Shown: piece by piece, positions 19,079 to 29,902 of the stretch | Layout: every line of letters begins with the position of its first letter | Numbering within the stretch: position 1 is the first letter of the stretch | Source of the DNA: Mycocentrospora acerina | Lineage: Eukaryota > Ascomycota > Dothideomycetes > Pleosporales | Direction: 5' to 3' | Assembly: GCA_022701365.1 (NCBI GenBank) | Contig: JAKUHH010000045.1 | Coordinates: forward strand, 1 to 47,944 | DNA: 47,944 nt | Made by a program: the position numbers and the translations under genes | Notes under the pieces: generated by a model | The model's input: only the letters and a program-made list of their open reading frames with translations | Told to the model about the DNA's origin: nothing | Database searches by the model: none

Positions 19079-19393
19079 ATGAGTAATGCGAGGTTGAAGG
19101 CCAACCGTCGCACGACACGCAGGATGATAATCAGCGCGGGGCACTAGGATCACGTGACTGGCATCTCGCCAAGCCTGGCATCGCCTGATGCCACGGCCGA
19201 GCGCGATGCCAGGCATCAGGACCTAACGCGGCATCGCGGGATGTCAGGACATCGCACGATGCCAGAGGTAGGCCTGATGCCACAGGACAAGGCAACAAGT
19301 ATAAGGGAGGACGGTTTCCTATCTTACACTCGTTGTAGTCAATGCACAGTAGACAATTCGTCAACCGTTGCATTCACTATAATCTAGGCAACA
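19032..19393. mobile_element. Possible solo LTR (about 362 bp) with a GATGCC motif cluster
   Basis: The segment begins TGTTGGGTGACC and ends CTAGGCAACA, so it has TG...CA ends and a TGTTG/CAACA terminal repeat. A GTATAAGGG TATA-like box lies at about 19299, as expected in an LTR promoter. A clear 5-bp target duplication is missing (ATCAC at 19395-19399 against GTCAT at 19026-19030 at best), so the call is tentative. From 19160 to 19281 the word GGCATC or its complement GATGCC occurs eight times. Confidence 0.35.
19160..19281. repeat. Cluster of eight GGCATC/GATGCC words
   Basis: Four GGCATC and four GATGCC words lie in 122 bp, with related GGGATGTC and GGACATC words between. Because the words are in both orientations the segment can form many small hairpins. 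Spacing is irregular, so it is not a simple tandem repeat. Confidence 0.7.
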
Positions 19394-19542
19394 AATCACG
19401 CCGTTGCAGCTGAAGCAGCACCGTTCAGAGTACCATATGACTCAAGTCAACACTTGGGGACTTACTGGCAATCCCGAAGCCTGCCGAGACGGACTCCGTG
19501 CATACAGAAACGGACGAGACTGGTGCAAAGAACAGAAGAATG

Positions 19543-19696
19543 TGTTGAAGATCGGCTCAAGGACCCCGCTCTCCCAGCCTCATCTGGAGATCACGGGATC
19601 CACATATATATAGATCGGCTTTCACCCCTCTAATAGTGTTTAATAATTTAATTAATAACCTTTCCTCTATATGTGTTTTTACTCTATTATTTAATA
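19543..19696 (+). repeat. 5' LTR of the copia element
   Basis: 154 bp, starting TGTTGAAGATCGG and ending TTTAATA (mutated form of TTCAACA). It is the partner of 25012-25165 at equal length. The body sequence resumes with GGTTATAAGCC, the probable primer-binding site region, mutated. Confidence 0.88.
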
Positions 19697-22600
19697 GGTT
19701 ATAAGCCTAGATAACTAACACATGTATAAAAGTATAGCTAGATATAATAACAGACTAATTAAAATTAAGGAGTACTACACTAATTATAGAATACTAACTA
19801 TAATTATAGTTAAGAAAACTAATTAACTAATTAATATTATCTAAAATAACAACTTATACAGATTATAGAATATTAACTAAAAGCAACTTTAAAATAAAAG
19901 CTAGCACTTAACTTTCTATAACTAGCTTATAACTTAATAATAGATAATTATAGAATTAATTAATCTATTTATACTAAATTTACTACTAATAAATATTAGC
20001 ATATCTATAATCTTTAACTAACACTCTTTTAAACCCTAAAAAGGTAATAAGTACTAAATTTAGAACTCTACTTATATCTTATATTAATAATTAACTGCTT
20101 ATTTAATTAAGATTAGATACTTAAACACTATAATTTAGACAGCTTATTTTTTACTTTTATATCTCTTATAACTATTACTATCTTTATATTAGACAAAACT
20201 GTCTCTGTCTTAATAGCTTTAAGTAACTATAACCTCTTTAGCTTAATAGCCTATACTCTTTCTATTACAGAAATAACTTCTAAATATAAAGAATGAATAT
20301 TATTAAGCTTACTATTAAAGGAATAATTATTTTAGAATTTAAATAAACTAAACTATTATTACTACTATACTAGAAATTTTCTTATCTAATAAAGACTAGC
20401 TTAAATTCTTAACTAACTATAAGCAATATAATAAAAAGTGGTATTCTGTCTAAAATAAAAAAGGAAATATATTAATAAGTATAAAGAATAATCTAATAGA
20501 GAAAATCTCTATACTTAAATTACTAAGTAGTTAAGTAGACTAAAAAAAAAGTATTACTAATACCTTTAGTATTAGTAGCTATTAAGATCTAATAAAAAGA
20601 AACTTAAAAGCCTTTATATAAGAAGAACACTTTGCAGAGATCTTTTACTTAATTAATTAAAGCTAGATAAATAGATAAGAAACTGTATATACTATTATAC
20701 TTAGCTGTTATAGTTATAATACAAGAGATTTCTTTTAAAACTTAAAAAATAAAAAATTAAAACTAGTAAATAAAATAGTAATAGAATATATAGAAGCTTT
20801 AGAAAAGCAATTTAAACCTTAAAGAAGTATAGTACTTTAATGCCTATATGCCTATTAACTATTAATCTTAATAGAAACTAGTAAATTAGTATCTAACTAT
20901 ATAGAGAAATTATAAAAAGTAAGATTAGATTTTTAAGCTCTCTTAAAAGACTTAATAATCTCTAAACTACTCTTTATAAACTATTTTCTAAGAAGATTAA
21001 GCTTAAACTATGCTAACTTTTTTACTATATTCTTTAGAATATATAGCTTCTTTCTAATAAAAGATAATATAAATATAGATATAATTATAAAAAGACTTAT
21101 TTTTAATAAAGTACTAATCTCTGCAGAAAAAAAAGAATAATTGCAGAAACTCTTAATATTACTTATAACTTTCTTAGCTATATATTAAAAGAAAAATAAA
21201 CTTTTTAGAAAAACTTACTACTATAACTATTATAATATAGTAAGATATATATAAAAAGTTTATTTTAAACTTTACTTAAAAAAGAAATAAGTATATAGTA
21301 AAAGAAGAAAATAGTATATAAACTAGAAACTGTCTTTAAACTAAAAGTAATAATAAACTTAAGAGTAATAAAGTAAATAAAAAGACTAAAATACTACTAT
21401 TACTTTAGCTTTAAGAAGCTTTCTAAATAACTTTATACTACTAATAGATATTAAGATCTATAATTACTATATAAATTAAGTAAAACCTATAAAGTTCTCT
21501 TAAAAAGAGAGCTTCTTCTTCTTAAACTAAGTACTTAACATAGCAGTAAATTAATATATATCCTGCTAAAAGGGATTCTTTATAGAAGAGTTATTAAGAC
21601 TATTTAATAGAGAAGAAATTAATAGCTATAGTAGCATAAAAAAGAGTGCTAAATAAATAGAGACTAGAATACTTCTATACTAATTAAATAACTCTCTTAT
21701 CTTTATTATACTAACAAACTACCTATTTAACTTAAATAGCTGCTATAATGTTATTTCTTATTTATAATAGAAATAATAAAGCACTAACTACTCTATTAAG
21801 CTTGCTAAGTTTTTAATTAGTACTAATACTAGTAAAATAAAAGCAATAGAAAGAGTAAAGCTTTACTAGATTAACCTTTAGACTAAAGCTTTAAAGTAAA
21901 AATAACTATAAATTATAAACCTTACTACTTACTTAATTAAGAAAAATTAGCTTACTTTTTAGCATAAAAGAATAGCATACTTAAGAGAAGATAATGTCTA
22001 AAAACTACTAGGAATATTAACTAGAATTAAACTAATTCTAGAATTATACTTATATATAGCCTATATAAAAGTAAAACTTTAAGAAACTTCTTATAACAAC
22101 TTTTTTTAACCTAGTAAATACCTGCTTAAATTTATCTATATTTATATCACTAGACTTTTTCTTATAACTAGATATAAAAATACATAAAACTAAGTAATAT
22201 TTATTAATAACTTTATAAGTTAGATAAAAATTATAGACTTAGCTATAAAAAGTAACTTCTTAACTGTACTATTTTAAAAGCTAGATACTCTAGAATATCT
22301 AGAATATAAATACTATTAGATCTATCTTAATTAAGCTAAAGAAAATAGTTTAGCTAAATTCTTAAGCATTATAATAAGCAGAGGAAATAAACTAGAATTT
22401 ACTAGTATAAAATAATACTAGTAAAATAAAGTAGCTAAAATTATAAATAGGCTAGTGCTAGAAAAAACTTATATTATCCTAAGTAATACGAAGCTTTTTC
22501 TCTTTTACTAGCTCTTTATTATTTATATAGTTATTTACTTATAAAATAAAAGTCTTTATTTTAAATATAATAAAACTCTATATAAGTAATAGTAGAGTAA

Positions 22601-23569
22601 TAAACTAGATCTTACTTATATTTAAAAACTAAGATTAGACTGCTAAGCTAAGACTACTAGCTATAGACAGAAACTTATCTAAGATAAAAGAATCTACTAC
22701 TAACTCTTAAGATTTATAAATAGTTAAAGAATATAGCTTTTACTTTAAAATAATAGTATAATTATTTAATCTTCTAATATTATATTTAATAAAAGTTTTA
22801 TATTAAAAAATACTTTTATAAATCTTTACTTATAATAAAAAGAACTATACCTAAAGAAGCTTAAAGACCTAAAAAATAAAATAAATTATCTAGCTCTAAA
22901 GTATAACTAAAAGAGACTAACTTCTCTTTACTACATAAAAAGAGAGAGAGTTAACTTAAAGACCTGCACTTAAGAGAAGTTATAATCTTAGCTAAGTAAG
23001 AACTAAATATAAAAATAATAAATAAATAACTAGCAGAACTTAATCTACACCTAGATAAGTTATTAGAAGTAGAGCTAAAACTACATTTAGATAAGTTATT
23101 AAAACTAGATAACTCTAAATAATTAAACTACTTATCTAATAAAGAAACTACCTTTTACTAGTATTTTAAACTTTGCTCACTTACTAGGTTAAACTAAAGA
23201 GTCTATAGAGAAGGCATAATTTAATACTTTAAACTAAACCTTAATATAGAAAGAAATAACTACTACTTCTTTCTTATATACCTTCTAAAAGCAGCCTTAT
23301 ATACTATATTTATAATAAATAAGCTAAAATTATATAAAGTAGCAAGAAAAGATAAAATATAAAAGAAATAGTTCTAAGTAATAAAATAAGAATACTTATC
23401 TCTTACTTTAAATAAAATATAGACTCTAGTACTTTAACTAAAAAATAAATAAATACTAGGAAGTAAATATGTATATAAACTTAAAAAAAGTCTATTAAGT
23501 AAAATTATTAAATAGAAAGCTTAATAAGTTGTATAAAGTTTTAAATAAAAATAAAGAATTAATTTCTAA

Positions 23570-24880
23570 GAAACTTTTCATATCTATAGTTAAGCCTATA
23601 AGCTATAAAGCTTTATTTGCAATTACTACTGCTTTAGATCTAGAAATATACTAAATAGATATTAAAACTGCCTTTTTCTATAGAGAAATTAACAGAGAAG
23701 TCTTTATTAAATAACTAGATAGACTATTAGATAACTCTAACTAAGTCTATAAACTTTATAAGGCATTATATAGACTTAAATAATTACTCTATATATAGTA
23801 TAACACCTTCTTATTATTTCTAGTTAAATAAAGCTTTAAGGTCCTTTTATTATACTTAAGGTTATTTATTAAAGGAAAAACTATTATTACTATCTATATT
23901 AATAACCTCTTAATTGCAAGACTATCTATTAAAGAAATTAATAACCTTAAAATAGTGCTGTTATTAAAGTTTAAAATAGAAGATCTTAGAAAATGCTATT
24001 TCTACTTAAGAATAGAGGTAAAGAGAAATTAAGCAAAATATATAATATATCTTAACTAATAAGCATACTGCTAAAAGATCTTTAATAATTTTAGTTTTTA
24101 GGACTGTAACAAAATAATTGCAATACTTATATGCCTAAAAACTTAACTAGAACTATTAACTAACTTACTAGCTAAAAGCATATTAATTATAAGCTAGTAT
24201 ACTAAAGCTATTAGCTTACTTATATACTTAATATTAGGAACTTGTCTTAATATTACTTTTACTGTCTTAACTCTTAGTTAATTTATAGCAAATCTAAAAC
24301 TAGAATATAAAACAGCAGTTTAATAGGTTTTTTAATATCTTTAAAGAAGCAAAGACTACAGGTTAGTATTCTTAGGACTACTATAGCCTCTTAAAGGATA
24401 TACTAATGCTAACTAGGCTAGTAACATAACTACACAATAGTTAACATTAGGCTATGTTTTTAATATTAGAAGTGCAGCAATAAGTTAGTCTTTAAAACAG
24501 TAACCTACTATAGCTCTATTATCCTGTAAAGCTAAGTATATAGCCTAAATATAAGCTATAAAAAAGGCTATATAGCTCTAAAAACTGCTAAAAGAATTAA
24601 TAGTACATAAAATTAAAAAACTAACTATAATATACAGTAATAACTAAGGAGCTATTACTCTAACTAAAAACTTATAATTCTATGCCTCTACTAAATATAT
24701 TAATATATAACACTACTATGTTTAAAAGAAAGTAGCAGATAACTTAATTACTGTAAAATACATGCTAACTGCAGAATAAATTACAGATAGGCTATTAAAA
24801 GCTCTTTTAAAACTAGCCTTTAAGGCTTTCTAAAGTGCCCTAGGACTTAGATTAATTAAATTAGAATTAGAAGACATCTT
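23570..24880 (+). pseudogene. Copia reverse transcriptase/RNase H, RIP-inactivated
   Basis: Reading the plus strand through stops gives the copia signatures: KPISYKALFAITTALDLEIY followed by QIDIKTAFF, the YxDD box as YINNLLIA, then RNase H motifs LLSCKAKYIA, IYSNNQGAITLTKN and YASTKYINIQHYYV. Most stops sit where Gln is expected (CAA/CAG to TAA/TAG) and the catalytic Asp residues are Asn, as G-to-A change would give. The gene cannot make a working enzyme. Confidence 0.85.
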
Positions 24881-25011
24881 TCTTAGATAACAATAACACC
24901 TATATATAAGTGTAATTATACCTAGGTGCAACTAATAAACACAATTAGGGTAACTATGCAGAATCTCTAAAGGAACAAGGGAAGAAAATTAGACTATTAA
25001 ATACAGGGGAG

Positions 25012-25165
25012 TGTTAAAGATCAGCTTAAGGACCCCGCTCTCCCAGCCTTATCTAGAGATCACGGGATCCACATATATATAGATCGGCTTTCGCCCCTCT
25101 GATAGTGTTCAATAATTCAATTGATAACCTTTTCTCTATACGTGTTTTTACTCTATCGTTCAACA
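25012..25165 (+). repeat. 3' LTR of the copia element
   Basis: 154 bp, starting TGTTAAAGATCAGC and ending CGTTCAACA, followed by the GAATG target duplication. It is less mutated in its second half than the 5' LTR and more mutated in its first half, so the two copies together indicate the unmutated LTR. Confidence 0.9.
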
Positions 25166-25490
25166 GAATGAGGCAATCAGGCAGGCGAATATCAGAGCAA
25201 CCTCTGCTGAAGCTGAAGCAGCAGTTGGCGATACGGCCGCCAGCCCAGCTCTAAGCTTCATGACTGCAGTGTCGGAGACAGAAGACATCATGAGTCAGAA
25301 GACTCGAACGTCCTTAAGCAAAGACTTGGAAGGCTTGGACGAATCTGATAGTTCATCAGAGGACTTTGCGGATCTCATCTTTCCCGCCAAAGGTCCTAAC
25401 AAGTATTTGAAGCAGGCGCAGACTCGGAAGCGACGCTACGCTACTGTGACAGCTGAACGAAGCGAGAGAGCTGTGAACGGCAAACGTTGA

Positions 25491-26087
25491 CCGTCAGAGG
25501 GAAAGGCATACTGCTATCCATACAACTGCACCGTTGCCCCTGTCCTCGCCCACCCCACCCCGCCACACGAAGATGCGGCATGACTCACTTATCCATCCAT
25601 CTGATTATCTCCACCTTCTATCACCACAATCCATCCATCCCTAAACACTTCTTTCCCCACGAGCACAAAAAGGAGCAACATCGCACGTAGGCTCAATTTC
25701 TCTGAGCGTCACTGCCAAACCGGGATTGGTATGCATCACCAGCAATGTAAACGCCCCAGACGTGAGCGCTCAAGGTGCCCTGTTGCCCATTAAAAGTCTC
25801 GCTGACAGCAAACCGCTTCGAAACCCGCTATCGCCCGCTCCGGGCCGTGTCAGCGATAACCCAAAGCTTGTGCCGCAGTACACTAGGAAGAGCGCCAAGG
25901 GACAGAAGCAGGGTCTGTTCGCAACTCAACACTAAGGTGGGAATGACTCACCGTATGTAGTCCGGCTTGGATGAAGTGTTGTGAGGGTCTCAGCCGCTAG
26001 CTTGAAGGGGAAGTCTCGGCTTGATAGCCTTAGCTCCAAGGGTTGGGCGGGGAACGGGCGGAATGCAAAGATCTGAAGCCCTCTAGC
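25491..26087 (+). other. GC-normal gap between two RIP blocks, no confident gene
   Basis: It follows the broken ORF directly. An open frame runs from about 25690 to 25935 (NVNAPDVSAQGALLPIKSL in its middle, ending KGQKQGLFATQH) but has no ATG and no recognisable domain; it could be a final exon of the same broken gene or chance. The remainder is without features. Confidence 0.4.
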
Positions 26088-29000
26088 TGTAACGACGCAG
26101 GTTGGCAGAGAGTGATCTGAATACCGTAAAAGCTGAGTTGTTTCGGTTTTTGCTAGTAGGGGTGTGCGGCAGCTAAAGCTTAGTGCGAAAAGTTAAATGC
26201 TGCGTTTAGCAGGCTTGCTACACAAAATTACATAGCTGCGTTTGTTACAACACCTTACTCTATTACTTTTACGCCTCTAAGCAATAAAAACAATGTAAAA
26301 TATAAAGCAGTACTTAATCTTTAAGCTTAATAGTTATAATATAATGTACTCTTATGTAATATAATATATGCTTATTATTGCAAGTTATTGCGCAGTAAAA
26401 AAGAGACTATAGAACAGTAAAGAAGCTCTCTGCTACTTAAGTAATAACATGTTAGTCTCTAAGTACAGTATACACGCTATATAATTATTAACTAGATTGC
26501 TACCTAATTATATAGTAAGGTAGAGCATAATATTTGTCTTTAATTTTTACCTATAACTAAGAATAGCACTAAAAAGCAAATAAATAAAATAATGTTAAGC
26601 TTAATTAGAATGCGCTAGTAGCTTAGCAAGTAAGAAGACTGTAAATTATTTTAAGTCTATTAAACTAACTATAATACTATACTACTACACTACTATAATA
26701 CTTTAATCTTTTTATCTACTCTATCTTTAACCTTTTAACATTTTGCTTATTAGTATAATATAACTACAGCTCTATTACTATTTCTCTGTTAAATTCTACA
26801 TCTTCTCTAATTTCTAGTAGACTAAGAGAATTACTAGTGCTATTAATAATAATAAGATTATTTAAAGTCTATCTTTTAGCGTCTTCTAAAGTAATTAATT
26901 AATAAGCTAAAGTTTATTTAATTAACTGCAAGTATACACACCTTTTTCTCTTAATATCTTTTTTAAGTTAGAGATTAATGTTACTTTATACATCTTTTAC
27001 TGCTAGGTAAACACCTCTTCTTTGTTATCTAAGAGTATATAAGTAAATATATTAAGTTTATTCTCTTTAATCTTAACTCCTGCAAAGTTATTAACTATAT
27101 CTTTTAATATCTCTTACTTAGTTCAGTCTACATTATTAATAAAGTCCTTAATTTAGATAAGATAATCTTTAGAGCTGCAAGAGTTAACTGTAATGCTAGT
27201 ATAGATAAAAAAGTCTTAAATAAGCTAGTATTTTTACTTATTAAGTTTATCCTAGGCATCTGCAATAGCCTTAGTAACTGCTATCTGCCTTATAAAAATA
27301 GCTGTTAGTACTATTAAGTTTGCCTCTAATATCTTAGTATCTAGCAATATCTTAAGCTATTCTCTTAATAATGCTTTAAATAATTTATTAATAGTAATAT
27401 CTAGTAGTTAGAGTAATCTAGTATATTTTCTAGGGATTATAGCAAGAGACACCTTATTAGCCTAAAGTTTTACTTTTACTAGTTTAGTCTTATAAAAGAA
27501 AGCGCAGTCTATTATAAGTAAAGTCTCTCTCTCTTCTAATACTTAAAATAGTTTATTATCTAACTACTTAAGTACTAGTGCTTTGTTAATATATACACTT
27601 AGGTTAACTTCTACTGTTACTTATTTATCCTATTTCTTATACTCTTTTTTATCTAATTAACTACTAGTAATACTTTAAAAAATTAGCTTTAGTTTTAAAT
27701 ATAGCATGCTATTAGCAAATATGTATAGTACTAAGGTAGCGTAACACTTTAACTAGCTAGAGTTAGTAATACTTCTAGTAACTGTGTGCTCTCTTTTTAG
27801 ATAGTATATACACTTATTAAAAAACTTAAATAGAATTAGGACTTTGTCTATATTTAGTATATTTAATAACTAGAAGCACTAATAGCATATATTTAGTGTC
27901 TAGACATTTAAATTCTAACAAATAAACTAGAGGAAATAATTTATAAGCTTAAGGTAGTATAGTAGTAAGTGCTAACTTATATAAGTAAGGCATTACTAAG
28001 AAATGTCTTATTATTAAAAGAAGCCTTTAAACTAGCTATTTAAAAACTTAAATTATTATACTTATTAAAAGTAGGTCTACCTTTATTTCTTTACAGAATA
28101 ATTATAATTACTAACCTTACTACTGTCTTTTAGTTCCTTACTATAAAGTATGTGCTATATAATCTTCTCTCTCTAATAAAACTAGTACAATAAAACCTTA
28201 TGTCTTAACTGCCTCTAAGTATTAAACTACTAAAATAATTAAAGTTTAAAGTTAATCTACCTCTTACAGTTTTTAAGTAATGCAGTAACATGCTGCTTTT
28301 AGCTACTTACTACTATTATAACTTAATTATACTACATATCTCCTGCAGTTAACTGCAGGATTAAGAAGTGCTAAGTAGAATTTTTAAGTATTAGAGGTCT
28401 GTACTAGCTATTGTACTTAAGCCCTTTTAGGCAAGGCCTTTTCTAAGCACTAGTGTAATACTTAGTATCTTCTATTTAATAGTGCATAAAGTATAGTATA
28501 ACCTAGATCTTCTTTGCTTTTAATAAAATAATATAAGTCCTTACTAACATTGCAGGTGCTTTGTATATGGAATTCTTATTATTAAGTAATTAGAGCATCC
28601 TTTAGCTATAACCCTAGAGTAATTTATTAGAATAGCTAGCAGTAAGAGTACTAGTAGTAATATTACTAAGAGGCACTTGCTTATATTTTGCTTTAAGTAA
28701 GAGTCTTATTTTATACAGTTACTTAGTTAAATAGATTGTTACAAGTTTATAGTCTTTAAATGTATAAGCTAGAGAAGGTTTTAAAGGGCTGTACTAACAA
28801 ATTTTTTAGTAGATCCTAATATTAGCCTAAGTGCAACTTAGGGATATTTATTAGAGCGTCTACTTAGCACTCCCGCCACCCCTACTAGTAAAAACCGAAA
28901 CAACTCAGCTTTTACGGTAGGGTCTGAATGTCTACTGCAAGGCATATAGGAGTGCTAGGACTAGAGGGATAAACTAAAGATACTATTCTCTACACCTATA

Positions 29001-29169
29001 GGTCTTATATAAAGGGATACAAAAAACTACTCTATAAAGCTATATAAGCTGCAACCTTATATACCTCATCTTAGGATTACTATCTAAAGCAAGTATAAAA
29101 TAAGTAGCTATTAGATAGGTGTTAGGTAACTTAGAAGTAATAATAAGATATAATATTATAAATATTATA
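26088..29169 (-). mobile_element. Gypsy-1 LTR (minus orientation), split by a DNA transposon
   Basis: Removing 26124-28917 and one TA leaves about 286 bp that match, in reverse complement, the LTR at 46947-47234. The plus-strand left end TGTAACGACGCAGG is the complement of the LTR 3' end, and the right end (about 29169) is its mutated 5' end. The left 36 bp are GC-normal while the right part is RIP-mutated. Immediately right, CTACCTTTTTTCT is the complement of a polypurine tract, so this was the 3' LTR of a minus-strand element. Confidence 0.82.
26124..28917. mobile_element. TA-flanked DNA transposon with 41-bp TIRs, RIP-mutated (Tc1/mariner-pogo type by TSD)
   Basis: The terminal inverted repeats are 26124-26164 and 28877-28917: 41 bp with one mismatch, beginning CCGTAAAAGCTGAGTTG. 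TA dinucleotides flank both ends (26122-26123 and 28918-28919), and the outside sequence is one continuous LTR. The 2.8-kb interior is AT-rich with stops in all frames; I could not find a DDE catalytic signature by eye, so the superfamily rests on the TA duplication and TIRs. The TIR ends kept their GC content while the interior did not. It is younger than the LTR it entered. Confidence 0.85.
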
Positions 29170-29615
29170 CTACCTTTTTTCTATATAAGCAGAAAGTCTC
29201 TTTTTTATAGAGTTATCTTTTATAGTTATAAAGAAGAAAGAAAAAAAGAAGTGTAGAGTTTAGACAGTATCTAGGTTTCTTTCTTTTTATCATTGCAAAA
29301 CTTCTTTTTTAAAATTTATATTACTTAGCTTTTTTTACTTTTATATGCAGTGCAAGTCCTTATTTTATTTAATTATATGCCTTTTTATATTTAATTCTTT
29401 TTCTCTTTTTATAGTAAAGTAATTTTAAATAATATTTTATTTTTTACTTTAAGAAAGAAAATTCTTTATTATTACTTTAATAATTGCCTTTTTTACTTTA
29501 AAATAAGTTCTTATATATAGAAGCTCTCTCTCTAAAATCTTAATCTCTTTAGCAGTTAAGCTTAATATTTTTTATATATAATTTTTATTAAGCCTTTTAG
29601 TAGTATTTTGCTAAT
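29170..29615 (-). other. Short AT-rich remnant between two head-to-head gypsy-1 LTRs
   Basis: 446 bp without coding signal, rich in CTTTTTT and TTCTTTCTTTTT tracts. Next to the LTR at 29169 it supplies a polypurine tract on the minus strand, so it is probably the 3' end of the internal region of a minus-strand gypsy-1 copy, cut off by the plus-strand element at 29616. Confidence 0.5.
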
Positions 29616-29902
29616 TGTAACGTTCACAACGTCACATCCTATTATTACCCCTGAGTTAACTGATACCTATCTAATAGCTACTCGTTTTGTACTTGCCCTA
29701 GATAGCAACCCTAAGAAGGGGTATATAAGGTAGCAGCCTATGTAGTTTAAATAAGTAGTTTTTCTGTATCCTTTTATATAAGACCTATAGGTGTAGAGAA
29801 TAGTATCTTTAGTATATCCTCTAGTCCTAGCACTCCTATATGCCTAGTAGTAGACACTTTAGACCTTATTTAGATTACTCTCTTATAACCTGTATTATTA
29901 CA
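29616..29902 (+). repeat. LTR of gypsy element 1
   Basis: 287 bp, closely matching 46947-47234 with C/T and G/A differences. It contains a GGGGTATATAAGG TATA-like box near its middle, as expected for an LTR promoter. It is head to head with the minus-strand LTR ending at 29169. Confidence 0.85.

Larger units (their letters stand above)
19543..25165 (+). mobile_element. Full-length Ty1/copia LTR retrotransposon, RIP-mutated, TSD GAATG
   Basis: 5.6-kb element with 154-bp LTRs (19543-19696 and 25012-25165), both starting TGTT and ending TTCAACA or its mutated form, flanked by GAATG at 19538-19542 and 25166-25170. A purine-rich ACAGGGGAG tract precedes the 3' LTR. The interior is extremely AT-rich with many TAA/TAG codons where Gln is expected. 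Order and motifs identify copia: the reverse transcriptase precedes RNase H at the 3' end and integrase lies upstream. The LTRs differ mainly by C/T and G/A changes. The first about 60 bp of the left LTR keep normal GC, so mutation fades at the outer edge. Confidence 0.92.
19435..25490 (+). pseudogene. Unknown ORF (about 143 codons) split by a copia retrotransposon
   Basis: The left part (ATG 19435 to 19542, MTQVNTWGLTGNPEACRDG...) and the right part (25171-25490, ending VNGKR) are GC-normal and read in one continuous frame once the element 19543-25165 and one GAATG copy are removed. The right part has an acidic Ser/Asp stretch (DESDSSSEDFADL) followed by a basic region (QTRKRRYATVTAERSER), suggesting a nuclear or nucleic-acid-associated protein rather than an enzyme. 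The frame is open upstream of 19435 to about 19383, so the true start may be earlier. I do not recognise the family. The gene is broken in this genome. Confidence 0.55.
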
